Assembly: GCA_964526035.1 (NCBI GenBank)
Contig: CAZGKE010000040.1
Coordinates: 1-24,559 of the forward strand
Length of the DNA: 24,559 bases
Origin: DAOMOD01 sp964526035
GTDB lineage: Bacteria > Pseudomonadota > Gammaproteobacteria > Xanthomonadales > BPKI01
Reading direction: 5' to 3'
A program made the translations under genes and the position numbers. Shown one piece after another: positions 18,201-24,429 of the stretch. The notes beneath the pieces are model-generated. The model did no database searches. It had not been told where the DNA came from and saw only the letters and a list, made by a program, of their open reading frames with translations. How positions within the stretch are numbered: position 1 is the first letter of the stretch; each line of letters begins with the position of its first letter.

Positions 18201-19643
18201 ATGGACACATTCCTGCACTACATTGGCGGCCAGCCCCACGCGCCGGCCGCGGACGGCTGGCTGGACGTGTTCGAACCGGCCACCGGTCGGGTCTACGCGC
18301 GCGTCGCCGACGGCGATGCTGGAGACCTTGAAGCGGCGGTAGCGACGGCGCTTGCCGCCTTCCCGGACTGGTCGCGCACCGCCAGCGAGACGCGTGCCGC
18401 CCTGCTCCACAGGATTGCCGACGGCATCGAGGAGCGCCTCGAGGACTTCGCAGCGGCCGAGAGTCGCGACACCGGCAAGCCGCTCGCGCTGGCGCGCAGC
18501 GTCGACATCCCGCGTGCGGTCGCCAACTTCCGCTTCTTCGCCGCGGCCGCCACGCAGTTCGCGAGCGAGGCGCACCCGATGGCCGACGGCACGCTCAACG
18601 TGACCCTGCGTCCACCGCTCGGGGTAGTGGCCGGTATCAGTCCATGGAACCTGCCGCTCTACCTGTTGACCTGGAAGATCGCGCCGGCCATCGCCGCCGG
18701 CAACTGCATCATCGCCAAGCCGTCCGAGGTGACGCCAGCGACTGCAACCCTGCTCGGCGAAGTACTGAGCGCAGCCCGGCTACCGCCGGGCGTGATCAAC
18801 ATAGTGCATGGACGTGGACCCGGCGTCGGTGCACGGTTGGTCGCCCATCCTTCGATCAAGGCGGTGTCCTTCACCGGCAGCACCCGCGCCGGCCGTGAGA
18901 TTGCTGCAGTGGCCGCACCGCAGTTCAAGAAGATGTCGCTGGAGCTGGGCGGCAAGAATCCGACCCTGGTGTTTGCCGATGCCGACTGGCGCGGCAACCT
19001 CGACACCCTGGTGCGCTCGGCCTTTGCCAACCAGGGGCAGATCTGTCTGTGCGGATCGCGGCTACTCGTCGAAGCTTCGATCTACGAGGAATTTCGGGAC
19101 GCGTTTGTCGAACGGGTAGCGGCGCTTCGGATCGGCGATCCCGCGGATGAGCACACCCAGCAAGGGGCGCTGACCAGTGCCGAGCATCTGGACAAGGTCA
19201 TCGGCGCCATCGCCCGCGCGCGCGAAGAAGGCGGTCGGATCCTGTGCGGCGGCGAGCGTGTGCGACTGTCCGGCCGCTGCGCCGAAGGATGGTTCGTGGC
19301 GCCTACGGTCATCGAAGGACTTCCCCCTGGTTGCGCAAGCCTGCGCGAGGAGATCTTCGGGCCAGTGGTGACATTGCAGCGATTCGCGGACGACGCCGAG
19401 GCGCTGGCATGGGCCAACGATGTCGACTATGGTCTCGCCGCCAGCCTGTGGACCGCCGACCTCAAGCGCGCGCACCGACTGGCCTCCGCCATCGAGGCCG
19501 GCATCGTCTGGGTGAACACCTGGATGCTGCGCGACCTGCGCACTCCGTTCGGCGGCGTCAAGCATTCCGGCGTCGGTCGCGAGGGTGGCCTCGAGGCGAT
19601 GCGCTTCTTCACTGATACCCGAAACGTGACGTTTGCCCCATGA
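18201..19643 (+). CDS. Aldehyde dehydrogenase, probable 2-aminomuconate-6-semialdehyde dehydrogenase, 480 aa
   Basis: This NAD-dependent aldehyde dehydrogenase should oxidise 2-aminomuconate 6-semialdehyde to 2-aminomuconate, the step after ACMS decarboxylase in kynurenine breakdown. Visible catalytic residues are Asn150 in SPWNLP, Glu248 in LELGGKN and Cys282 in NQGQICLC. The C-terminal WMLRDLRTPFGGVKHSGVGREGG segment is typical of the 2-hydroxymuconic/2-aminomuconic semialdehyde dehydrogenase group. The start is ATG 18201 (MDTFLHYIGG); no strong ribosome site is seen. The stop overlaps the carbonic anhydrase start by four bases (ATGA). Sequence alone cannot separate aminomuconic from hydroxymuconic specificity. 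The choice rests on the adjacent haaO, ACMSD and kynU genes. Confidence 0.9.
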   Translation: MDTFLHYIGGQPHAPAADGWLDVFEPATGRVYARVADGDAGDLEAAVATALAAFPDWSRTASETRAALLHRIADGIEERLEDFAAAESRDTGKPLALARSVDIPRAVANFRFFAAAATQFASEAHPMADGTLNVTLRPPLGVVAGISPWNLPLYLLTWKIAPAIAAGNCIIAKPSEVTPATATLLGEVLSAARLPPGVINIVHGRGPGVGARLVAHPSIKAVSFTGSTRAGREIAAVAAPQFKKMSLELGGKNPTLVFADADWRGNLDTLVRSAFANQGQICLCGSRLLVEASIYEEFRDAFVERVAALRIGDPADEHTQQGALTSAEHLDKVIGAIARAREEGGRILCGGERVRLSGRCAEGWFVAPTVIEGLPPGCASLREEIFGPVVTLQRFADDAEALAWANDVDYGLAASLWTADLKRAHRLASAIEAGIVWVNTWMLRDLRTPFGGVKHSGVGREGGLEAMRFFTDTRNVTFAP

Positions 19644-20296
19644 ACGACATCCGCGAACTGCTCGCCCGCAACCGCACCTGGGCCGAGTACATCGAACGTG
19701 ACAATCCGTCCTTTTTCCCCGCACTGGCGCGGCAGCAGACGCCGAAATACCTGTGGATCGGCTGCTCCGACAGCCGCGTGCCGGCCAACCAGATCGTCGG
19801 CCTGCAGCCGGGCGAAGTGTTCGTCCACCGCAACGTCGCCAACCAGGTGGTGCCGGCCGACCTGAACTGCCTGTCGGTGATCCAGTTCGCCGTGGAATGG
19901 CTGAAGGTCGAGCACATCATCGTCTGCGGCCACTTTGCCTGCGGCGGCGTGCAGGCCACGCTGAGGGGAACCCGCCTCGGAATCGTCGACAACTGGCTGC
20001 ACGGCCTGGGCGACATCATGCGCGGACACTTGGAGATCCTGGGCCAGGTGGAGGACGAGGAAGACCGCATCGACCGTCTGTGCGAGCTGAACGTGCTGCA
20101 CCAGGTGGTCAACGTCTGCCAGACCACGGTGGTGCGCGACGCCTGGGCACGCGGACAGAAGGTGGCCGCACACGGCTGGATCTATGGCCTCAATGACGGT
20201 CGCATCCGCGACCTCGGCGTCACCATTGCCGCCATCGAAGACATCGACGGAGCGCGCGACCGGGCAATCGCGGCCGTTCGGGAGCGCTGCCGGTGA
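19640..20296 (+). CDS. can: Beta-class carbonic anhydrase, 218 aa
   Basis: This zinc enzyme interconverts CO2 and bicarbonate in the cytoplasm. The zinc ligands are Cys42 and Asp44 (GCSDSR), His98 and Cys101 (CGHFACGG), at the same positions as in E. coli Can. Arg46 pairs with Asp44 as in the family, where that pairing can switch the active site. The length fits. The ATG overlaps the aldehyde dehydrogenase stop by four bases, and the 3' end overlaps the next gene by four (GTGA), so it lies inside a tightly coupled unit. The same cluster encodes ACMS decarboxylase, which releases CO2, so handling of that CO2 is a plausible but unproven reason for its location. Confidence 0.95.
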   Translation: MNDIRELLARNRTWAEYIERDNPSFFPALARQQTPKYLWIGCSDSRVPANQIVGLQPGEVFVHRNVANQVVPADLNCLSVIQFAVEWLKVEHIIVCGHFACGGVQATLRGTRLGIVDNWLHGLGDIMRGHLEILGQVEDEEDRIDRLCELNVLHQVVNVCQTTVVRDAWARGQKVAAHGWIYGLNDGRIRDLGVTIAAIEDIDGARDRAIAAVRERCR

Positions 20297-20535
20297 GGGC
20301 GGTCGGAATACTGGTGGCACTGGTCGGCGCGGCGTTTCTGACGCTGTTCACCGTCTACATCGTGGCCGTCGGCACCCGCTTCGCCATCGACCGCTTCGGC
20401 GACTTCGACTTCATGCGCGCCATGGGCGCCGTCGGCGCCGCCTTCGTGGCCGCCCTGCTGCTGCTGGGCATTGTCGGCTGGTACCTCGCCAGGCGACGCA
20501 GCCGCCCTGCCCCACCGACGGACTCCGATCCATGA
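20293..20535 (+). CDS. Two-TM small membrane protein in the kynurenine cluster, 80 aa
   Basis: It starts at GTG 20293 overlapping the carbonic anhydrase stop (GTGA) and ends at 20535, overlapping the RidA start (ATGA). Residues about 3-27 (VGILVALVGAAFLTLFTVYI) and about 45-66 (VGAAFVAALLLLGIVGWYLA) are transmembrane. They are joined by a short loop with FAIDRFGDFDFMRAMG, and the tail RRRSRPAPPTDSDP is basic then acidic, probably cytoplasmic. I do not recognise it. The double 4-bp overlap makes it a real translated gene, and its place suggests a role linked to the pathway or to the anhydrase, but nothing in the sequence shows which. Confidence 0.78.
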   Translation: MRAVGILVALVGAAFLTLFTVYIVAVGTRFAIDRFGDFDFMRAMGAVGAAFVAALLLLGIVGWYLARRRSRPAPPTDSDP

Positions 20536-20960
20536 GCGATACCGTCCGCACCGAAGCTGCACCCAAGCCGGTAGGCGCCTACCCGCACGCGCGGCGCGTG
20601 GGCAACCTGCTGTTCCTCTCTGGTATTGGCCCGCGTCGACCGGGCAGCGACGAGATTCCCGGCAATGTCCATGACGCCGAGGGTCGTCTGGTCGACTACA
20701 GCATCGAGGCGCAGTGCGAAAGCGTGTTCGCCAACGTGCGTGCCGTGCTCGAAGCCAGTGGCGCACGCTGGGAGGACCTGGTCGACGTCACCGTCTACCT
20801 CACCGACATGGCGCGCGATTTCGCCGCCTACAACCGCGTCTACGCGAAGCACTTCACCAGCGCGCAGCCGTGCCGCACCACGCTCGGCATCAGCGCCCTG
20901 CCTACGCCGATCGCCATCGAGCTCAAGTGCGTGGCGGCATTGTCGGAGGCAGCACGGTAG
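20532..20960 (+). CDS. RidA/YjgF-family protein, probable 2-aminomuconate deaminase, 142 aa
   Basis: This is a trimeric RidA-fold protein. Members hydrolyse reactive enamines/imines, and a branch acts as 2-aminomuconate deaminase in tryptophan/kynurenine degradation. Seen here are PVGAYPHARRVGNLLFLSG at the N-terminus, the SVFANVRAVLEASGARWEDLVDVTVYLTDM core, and PCRTTLGISALP, where the conserved Arg binds the substrate carboxylate. The C-terminus IAIELKCVAAL is also typical. The ATG at 20532 overlaps the upstream stop by four bases. Its place beside the semialdehyde dehydrogenase, whose product is 2-aminomuconate, favours the deaminase role over a housekeeping RidA role. The TAG stop lies at the edge of a REP-like repeat. 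Confidence 0.87.
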   Translation: MSDTVRTEAAPKPVGAYPHARRVGNLLFLSGIGPRRPGSDEIPGNVHDAEGRLVDYSIEAQCESVFANVRAVLEASGARWEDLVDVTVYLTDMARDFAAYNRVYAKHFTSAQPCRTTLGISALPTPIAIELKCVAALSEAAR

Positions 20961-21041
20961 ATCGGGGTAGGCGCAGCCCACCCCGACGCAGCGGCCCGTT
21001 GAAATCGACCGCGTCGGGGTTCCGTCGTCACCTCGACCTAC
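20957..21041. repeat. Inverted pair of REP-like elements (GTAGRTCGGGGT family)
   Basis: The left arm at 20957-20988 starts GTAGATCGGGGT and ends ACCCCGACG. The right arm at 21012-21041 is the imperfect reverse complement (it reads GTAGGTCGAGGT...ACCCCGACG on the minus strand). Each arm can fold internally. The left arm begins in the last codons of ridA and supplies its TAG stop. Confidence 0.6.
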
Positions 21042-21078
21042 AAGGCAGACGCGTACGCGACCGTCCCACCCCCACGCC

Positions 21079-21105
21079 TGCGGACAAGCTCCGTCCCTCC
21101 TACAA
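21079..21105 (-). repeat. REP-like half element, minus orientation
   Basis: On the minus strand this reads TGTAGGAGGGACGGAGC followed by TTGTCCGCA. It shares the TGTAGGAG start with the elements at 21655 and 22741, and GGAC/GTCC can pair. Its end, read on the plus strand, forms the TACAAT hexamer (21101-21106) located 27 bases before the haaO ATG. Confidence 0.45.
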
Positions 21106-21133
21106 TGGTGATACCCGTCCCCTGTCGCGGAAC

Positions 21134-21658
21134 ATGGCCATGCTCGCACCGCCCATCAACTTCCAGCGCTGGATCGATGACAACCGCCACCTGCTGAAAC
21201 CGCCGGTCGGCAACAAATGCATCGTCGCCGGCGACTTCTACATCATGGTGGTCGGCGGTCCCAACCAGCGCACCGACTACCACTACGACGAAGGCCCGGA
21301 GTTCTTCTACCAGGTCGAGGGCGAGATGGTGCTCAAGGTGATGGAGGACGGCGTCCCGCGCGACATCCCCATCCGCGCCGGCGAAATCTTCTACCTGCCG
21401 CCCAGGGTGCCGCACTCACCGCAGCGCATGGCCGACTCCATCGGCCTTGTTATCGAGCGCAAGCGCCTGCCGCACGAACAGGATGGCCTGCTGTGGTTCT
21501 GCGAGAAGTGTCATCACAAGCTCTACGAAGAGTACTTCACGCTCAACGACATCGAACAGGACTTCCCGCCGGTATTCGAGCGCTTCTATCGTTCCAAAGA
21601 CCACCGCACCTGCGCGGCCTGCGCGCATGAGAACCCGGCGCCGCCAAAGTTTCTGTAG
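21134..21658 (+). CDS. nbaC: 3-hydroxyanthranilate 3,4-dioxygenase, 174 aa
   Basis: This iron(II) extradiol-type cupin dioxygenase opens the ring of 3-hydroxyanthranilate with O2 to give 2-amino-3-carboxymuconate semialdehyde. Active-site iron ligands are His50, Glu56 (HYDEGPEFFYQ) and His94 (RVPHSPQR). Arg46 and Arg98 match the substrate-binding arginines. A C-terminal rubredoxin-like second iron site is formed by Cys123/Cys126 (FCEKCHHK) and Cys160/Cys163 (TCAAC), the bacterial form of the enzyme. The length equals that of the well-studied Ralstonia/Cupriavidus enzyme as I recall it. The start is ATG 21134; a second ATG two codons later is possible. The stop TAG lies within a REP-like TGTAGGAG sequence. 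The next gene encodes the enzyme for its unstable product. Confidence 0.95.
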   Translation: MAMLAPPINFQRWIDDNRHLLKPPVGNKCIVAGDFYIMVVGGPNQRTDYHYDEGPEFFYQVEGEMVLKVMEDGVPRDIPIRAGEIFYLPPRVPHSPQRMADSIGLVIERKRLPHEQDGLLWFCEKCHHKLYEEYFTLNDIEQDFPPVFERFYRSKDHRTCAACAHENPAPPKFL

Positions 21659-21675
21659 GAGCGGCGAAAGCCGCG
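21655..21675 (+). repeat. REP-like hairpin at the haaO stop codon
   Basis: TGTAGGAGCGGCGAAAGCCG: GCGGC (21661-21665) pairs with GCCGC (21670-21674) around a GAAA loop. The TGTAGGAGCGGC core is of the type scattered in Xanthomonadales and pseudomonad genomes. The TAG of the repeat is the haaO stop. Confidence 0.65.
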
Positions 21676-21706
21676 ATTGACCCGCGGATCGGCCCGGGGC
21701 CAGTCC

Positions 21707-21724
21707 GGCGGCTACAATGCCGCC
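21707..21724 (+). promoter_or_regulatory. Palindrome enclosing a -10-like box directly before the ACMSD start
   Basis: GGCGGC (21707-21712) and GCCGCC (21719-21724) are perfect inverted repeats flanking TACAAT (21713-21718), and the ATG follows at 21725. TACAAT fits a -10 box; its usual start point would be the A of the ATG, giving a leaderless mRNA. No ribosome site is visible. No -35 hexamer lies at the right distance (a TTGACC at 21677-21682 is 30 bases away). It could instead be an operator or an RNA hairpin. Confidence 0.35.
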
Positions 21725-22732
21725 ATGCTCAAGATCGATACCCACGCCCATATCCTGCCGCGCGACTGGCCCAACCTGGCCGAGAAGTACGACGACGACC
21801 GTTTTCCGGTGATCCATCACCACGACGGGCGGCATCGCATCTACAAGGACGGCAAGTTCTTCCGCGAGATCTGGCCCAATACCTGGGACCCGGAGCTGCG
21901 CGTCGCCGACTACGCCAGACACGGCGTGTCAGTGCAGGTGATCTCCACCGTGCCGGTGCTGTTTTCCTACTGGGCGAAGCCGCATCACGCGCTGGAGCTT
22001 CACCAGTTTCTGAACGATCACACCGCCGGGCTCTGCCGCGAACATCCGAAGAACTTCGCCGGCATCGGTACGGTGCCGCTGCAGTCGGTGAACCTGTCGA
22101 TCCGCGAGCTCGAACGCTGCATGGACCAGCTCGGCCTGCAGGGCGTGCAGATCGGCTCGCACATCAACGACTGGAATCTCGACGCGCCCGAGCTGTTCCC
22201 GTTCTTCGAAGCCGCCGCCGACCTCGGTGCCGCCATCTTGGTGCATCCCTGGGACATGATGGGACGCGAGTCGATGCCCAAGTACTGGCTGCCGTGGCTG
22301 GTCGGCATGCCGGCCGAGCAAAGCCGTGCCGCCTGCTGCCTGATCTTCGGCGCGGTGCTCGAACGGCTGCCGAACCTGCGCGTGTGCCTCGCTCACGGCG
22401 GTGGCTCCTTCCCGTTCACAATAGGTCGCATCGAGCACGGCTTCCGCATGCGCCCTGATCTGGTCGCCACCGACAATCCGCGGAATCCGCGCGAGTACCT
22501 GTCGCGGCTGTTCTTCGACTCATGCGTTCACGACACCGCCGCGCTGCGCTATCTGCTTGACGTGGTCGGCAACGACCACGTGATGCTGGGCACCGACTAC
22601 CCCTTCCCGCTGGGCGAGCAGGAGCCGGGCAGCCATATCGAGGCGCTGGGACTGGACGAGGTGGGTCGGGCTCAGCTGTTCCACGGCACCGCGCTGGAAT
22701 GGCTTGGCCTGCCGCTCTCGCGGTTTGCCTGA
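21725..22732 (+). CDS. nbaD: 2-amino-3-carboxymuconate-6-semialdehyde decarboxylase, animal-type, 335 aa
   Basis: This zinc-dependent amidohydrolase-fold decarboxylase removes CO2 from ACMS to give 2-aminomuconate semialdehyde. It thereby diverts flux from spontaneous quinolinate formation. Metal ligands are His7 and His9 (IDTHAH), His174 (VHPWDMM) and Asp291 (LGTDYPFP); His224 (AHGGGSFPF) is the catalytic/ligand histidine. The segments STVPVLFSYWAKP, KYWLPWLVGMPAEQ and GFRMRPDL resemble the vertebrate enzyme more than Pseudomonas NbaD, judged from memory. The start is ATG 21725, because the protein then begins at the family-typical first strand. There is no Shine-Dalgarno sequence. It lies between haaO and kynU, the genes for the preceding steps. 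Confidence 0.95.
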   Translation: MLKIDTHAHILPRDWPNLAEKYDDDRFPVIHHHDGRHRIYKDGKFFREIWPNTWDPELRVADYARHGVSVQVISTVPVLFSYWAKPHHALELHQFLNDHTAGLCREHPKNFAGIGTVPLQSVNLSIRELERCMDQLGLQGVQIGSHINDWNLDAPELFPFFEAAADLGAAILVHPWDMMGRESMPKYWLPWLVGMPAEQSRAACCLIFGAVLERLPNLRVCLAHGGGSFPFTIGRIEHGFRMRPDLVATDNPRNPREYLSRLFFDSCVHDTAALRYLLDVVGNDHVMLGTDYPFPLGEQEPGSHIEALGLDEVGRAQLFHGTALEWLGLPLSRFA

Positions 22733-22740
22733 TGTGCTTT

Positions 22741-22815
22741 TGCAGGAGCGCACTCGTGCGCGACCGGCGCGATCGACCGCGGCGAACGGCGGTCGCGCAC
22801 GAGTGCGCTCCTACA
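22741..22815. repeat. Long inverted repeat (BIME-like) between ACMSD gene and kynU
   Basis: Two 25-bp arms, 22741-22765 and 22791-22815, are reverse complements at 24 of 25 positions and flank a 25-base loop. Each arm starts TG(C/T)AGGAGCGCAC and is itself palindromic (GCGCAC-TC-GTGCGC). The right arm ends five bases before the AAGGA ribosome site of kynU, and its end reads CTCCTACA on the plus strand. The structure could end or attenuate the upstream transcript, or protect mRNA. Confidence 0.85.
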
Positions 22816-22835
22816 ACACCAAGGACCGACCGTTC

Positions 22836-24125
22836 ATGACCGAAGCCCTCACCGAAATCCGCGCCCTCGACCTTGACGCCACCTGTCCGCTGGCATCGTT
22901 CCGCGACCGCTTCCTGATCCCGCCGCACGGCGACCGCGAACAGGTCTACCTCTGCGGCAACTCGCTGGGCCTGCAGCCGCGCGACACCCGCGCCGAGATC
23001 GATGCGGAACTGGAAGCATGGGCGAAGCACGGCGTCGAAGGGCATTTCCGCGGCGAGTTCCCGTGGATGCACGCGCACACCTTCGTACGCGAACACCTGG
23101 CGGAAGTGGTCGGCGCCCTGCCCTCCGAGGTGGTGGCGATGAATACGCTCACCGTCAACCTGCACCTGATGATGGCCAGCTTCTACCGGCCTGCCACCGA
23201 CCGCTTTGCCATCCTGATGGAAAAGCATGCGTTTCCTTCTGATCGCCACGCGGCGGAATCGCAGGTCCGCTTCCACGGCTACGATCCGTCCACCGCCTTG
23301 ATCGAGTTGGAGGGCGACGAACCCAATGGCACGATATCGATGTCCGCCATCGAGCGGGCGCTGGCGGAGCACGGCAAGCGCATTGCCCTGGTGCTGATGC
23401 CTGGCGTGCAGTACCTGACCGGCCAGGCGCTGGAGATGGCTGAGATCGTGCGACTGGCGCACGCGCGCGGATGTATCGTCGGCCTCGACCTGGCGCACGC
23501 GGTCGGCAATCTGCATCTGTCGCTGCACGACAGCGGCGCCGACTTCGCGGTCTGGTGCAGCTACAAGTACCTGAACTCCGGCGCCGGCGCGGTGGCAGGC
23601 TGCTTTGTGCACGAGCGCCATGCCCGCACCGATCGTCCGCGTTTTGCCGGCTGGTGGGGTCATCAGGCGGAGACGCGATTCCAGATGCGTCCGGAATTCG
23701 TTCCCACGCCCGGTGCCGACGGCTGGCAGCTTTCCAACCCGCCCGTGCTGGCGCTGGCGCCGCTGCGCGCCTCGCTGCGGCTGTTCCATGAGGCCGGCAT
23801 GGCGCGACTGCGGGCCAAGTCTGTGGCGCTCACTGGAAGGCTTGCACGGGAAATTGAACGCCGACTGGGTGATGTACTGGAAATAGTCACTCCGAGCGAC
23901 GCAGACCGGCGCGGATGCCAGCTGTCGTTGCGGGTCAGGGGTGGCCGCGAACGCGGGCGCAGCCTGTTTGAGCACCTGCACCGCGAGGGCATCATCTGCG
24001 ACTGGCGCGAGCCGGACGTGATCCGGGTGTCGCCGACGCCGCTCTACAACCGCTACATCGATGTGCTGCGCTTCGTGCTGGCGGTGGAGGCGTGGCGGGA
24101 CGGACCATCAGGCGTTGCTGGCTGA
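22836..24125 (+). CDS. kynU: Kynureninase, 429 aa
   Basis: This PLP-dependent hydrolase cleaves kynurenine or 3-hydroxykynurenine to (3-hydroxy)anthranilate plus alanine. The fold-type I enzyme has its PLP lysine at Lys244 in WCSYKYLNSG and the cofactor-binding aspartate in GLDLAHAVGN. Also present are the N-terminal YLCGNSLGLQP loop, the FPSDRHAAESQ segment, FAGWWGH and QLSNPPVLALAPLRASL, all kynureninase signatures. The start is ATG 22836, with AAGGA at 22821-22825 ten bases upstream; an in-frame extension back to 22704 runs through the inverted repeat and was rejected. It follows the ACMSD gene after the palindrome. Kynurenine 3-monooxygenase and tryptophan dioxygenase are not in this window. 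The dioxygenase next door implies that 3-hydroxykynurenine is the physiological substrate. Confidence 0.96.
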   Translation: MTEALTEIRALDLDATCPLASFRDRFLIPPHGDREQVYLCGNSLGLQPRDTRAEIDAELEAWAKHGVEGHFRGEFPWMHAHTFVREHLAEVVGALPSEVVAMNTLTVNLHLMMASFYRPATDRFAILMEKHAFPSDRHAAESQVRFHGYDPSTALIELEGDEPNGTISMSAIERALAEHGKRIALVLMPGVQYLTGQALEMAEIVRLAHARGCIVGLDLAHAVGNLHLSLHDSGADFAVWCSYKYLNSGAGAVAGCFVHERHARTDRPRFAGWWGHQAETRFQMRPEFVPTPGADGWQLSNPPVLALAPLRASLRLFHEAGMARLRAKSVALTGRLAREIERRLGDVLEIVTPSDADRRGCQLSLRVRGGRERGRSLFEHLHREGIICDWREPDVIRVSPTPLYNRYIDVLRFVLAVEAWRDGPSGVAG

Positions 24126-24130
24126 GCGGT

Positions 24131-24161
24131 GCGCTTGTCGCGGCTGAGGCCGCTCCCACAG
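24131..24161 (-). repeat. REP-like hairpin after kynU
   Basis: On the minus strand it reads CTGTGGGAGCGGCC then TCAGCCGCGACAAG. GCGGC (24140-24144) and GCCGC (24149-24153) pair around a four-base loop. It is the same family as the element at 21655. It lies six bases after the kynU stop. Confidence 0.6.
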
Positions 24162-24178
24162 GGCACGGCACCCTCCCA

Positions 24179-24247
24179 TCGCTTCATTCAGTAGCCACCG
24201 CATTGACGTGCGGCGTCACGCTGTCAATTTCTGGCGGAGAGGGAGGG
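24179..24247 (-). repeat. Displaced copy of the tRNA-Ser 3' tail and downstream flank
   Basis: These 69 bases are identical to 24361-24429 except for one base (24186 A versus 24368 G). The right end (24232-24247) is the last part of the tRNA-Ser gene: CCA end, discriminator, 3' acceptor strand and the first five bases of the T-arm. The rest is the tRNA's 3' flank. The rest of a tRNA is absent here, so it is a tail copy and not a tRNA gene. Confidence 0.93.
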
Positions 24248-24254
24248 CTGCTCG

Positions 24255-24324
24255 CCCCATCCATGGGGATCACCCCCTTCGGGGGCTGCCCTTCGGGCAT
24301 CCGCATTCGTTCCCGACGAATGCG
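24255..24324 (-). other. Four consecutive perfect hairpins downstream of tRNA-Ser
   Basis: Read on the plus strand: CCCCAT/ATGGGG (24255-24268), CCCCC-TTC-GGGGG (24273-24285), GCCC-TTC-GGGC (24288-24298) and CGCATTCGT/ACGAATGCG (24302-24324). They fill 70 bases between the two copies of the tRNA tail. If the tRNA transcript extends this far they would fold as a hairpin string in the trailer. There is no convincing reading frame. Confidence 0.75.
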
Positions 24325-24360
24325 TACGAACCCCGGCGAGGCTTCTCACCCCTCCCTTGA

Positions 24361-24429
24361 TCGCTTCGTTCAGTAGCCACCGCATTGACGTGCGGCGTCA
24401 CGCTGTCAATTTCTGGCGGAGAGGGAGGG
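24361..24429 (-). repeat. Repeat copy containing the genuine tRNA-Ser 3' end
   Basis: This is the partner of 24179-24247, offset by 182 bases. It includes 24414-24429 of the tRNA gene and 53 bases of 3' flank. On the minus strand the flank has TTGAC and GTCAA as outer arms of a small imperfect stem. Confidence 0.93.

Noticed and set aside
22416..23981. Long open frame opposite kynU (521 codons)
   Set aside because: High GC content leaves long antisense frames. It lacks a ribosome site and family features, while the plus strand encodes a clear kynureninase.
24179..24429. attL/attR pair of an integrated element at tRNA-Ser
   Set aside because: Only 113 bases lie between the repeats, with no integrase or cargo. 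A tail duplication explains the data better, although a collapsed remnant cannot be fully excluded.
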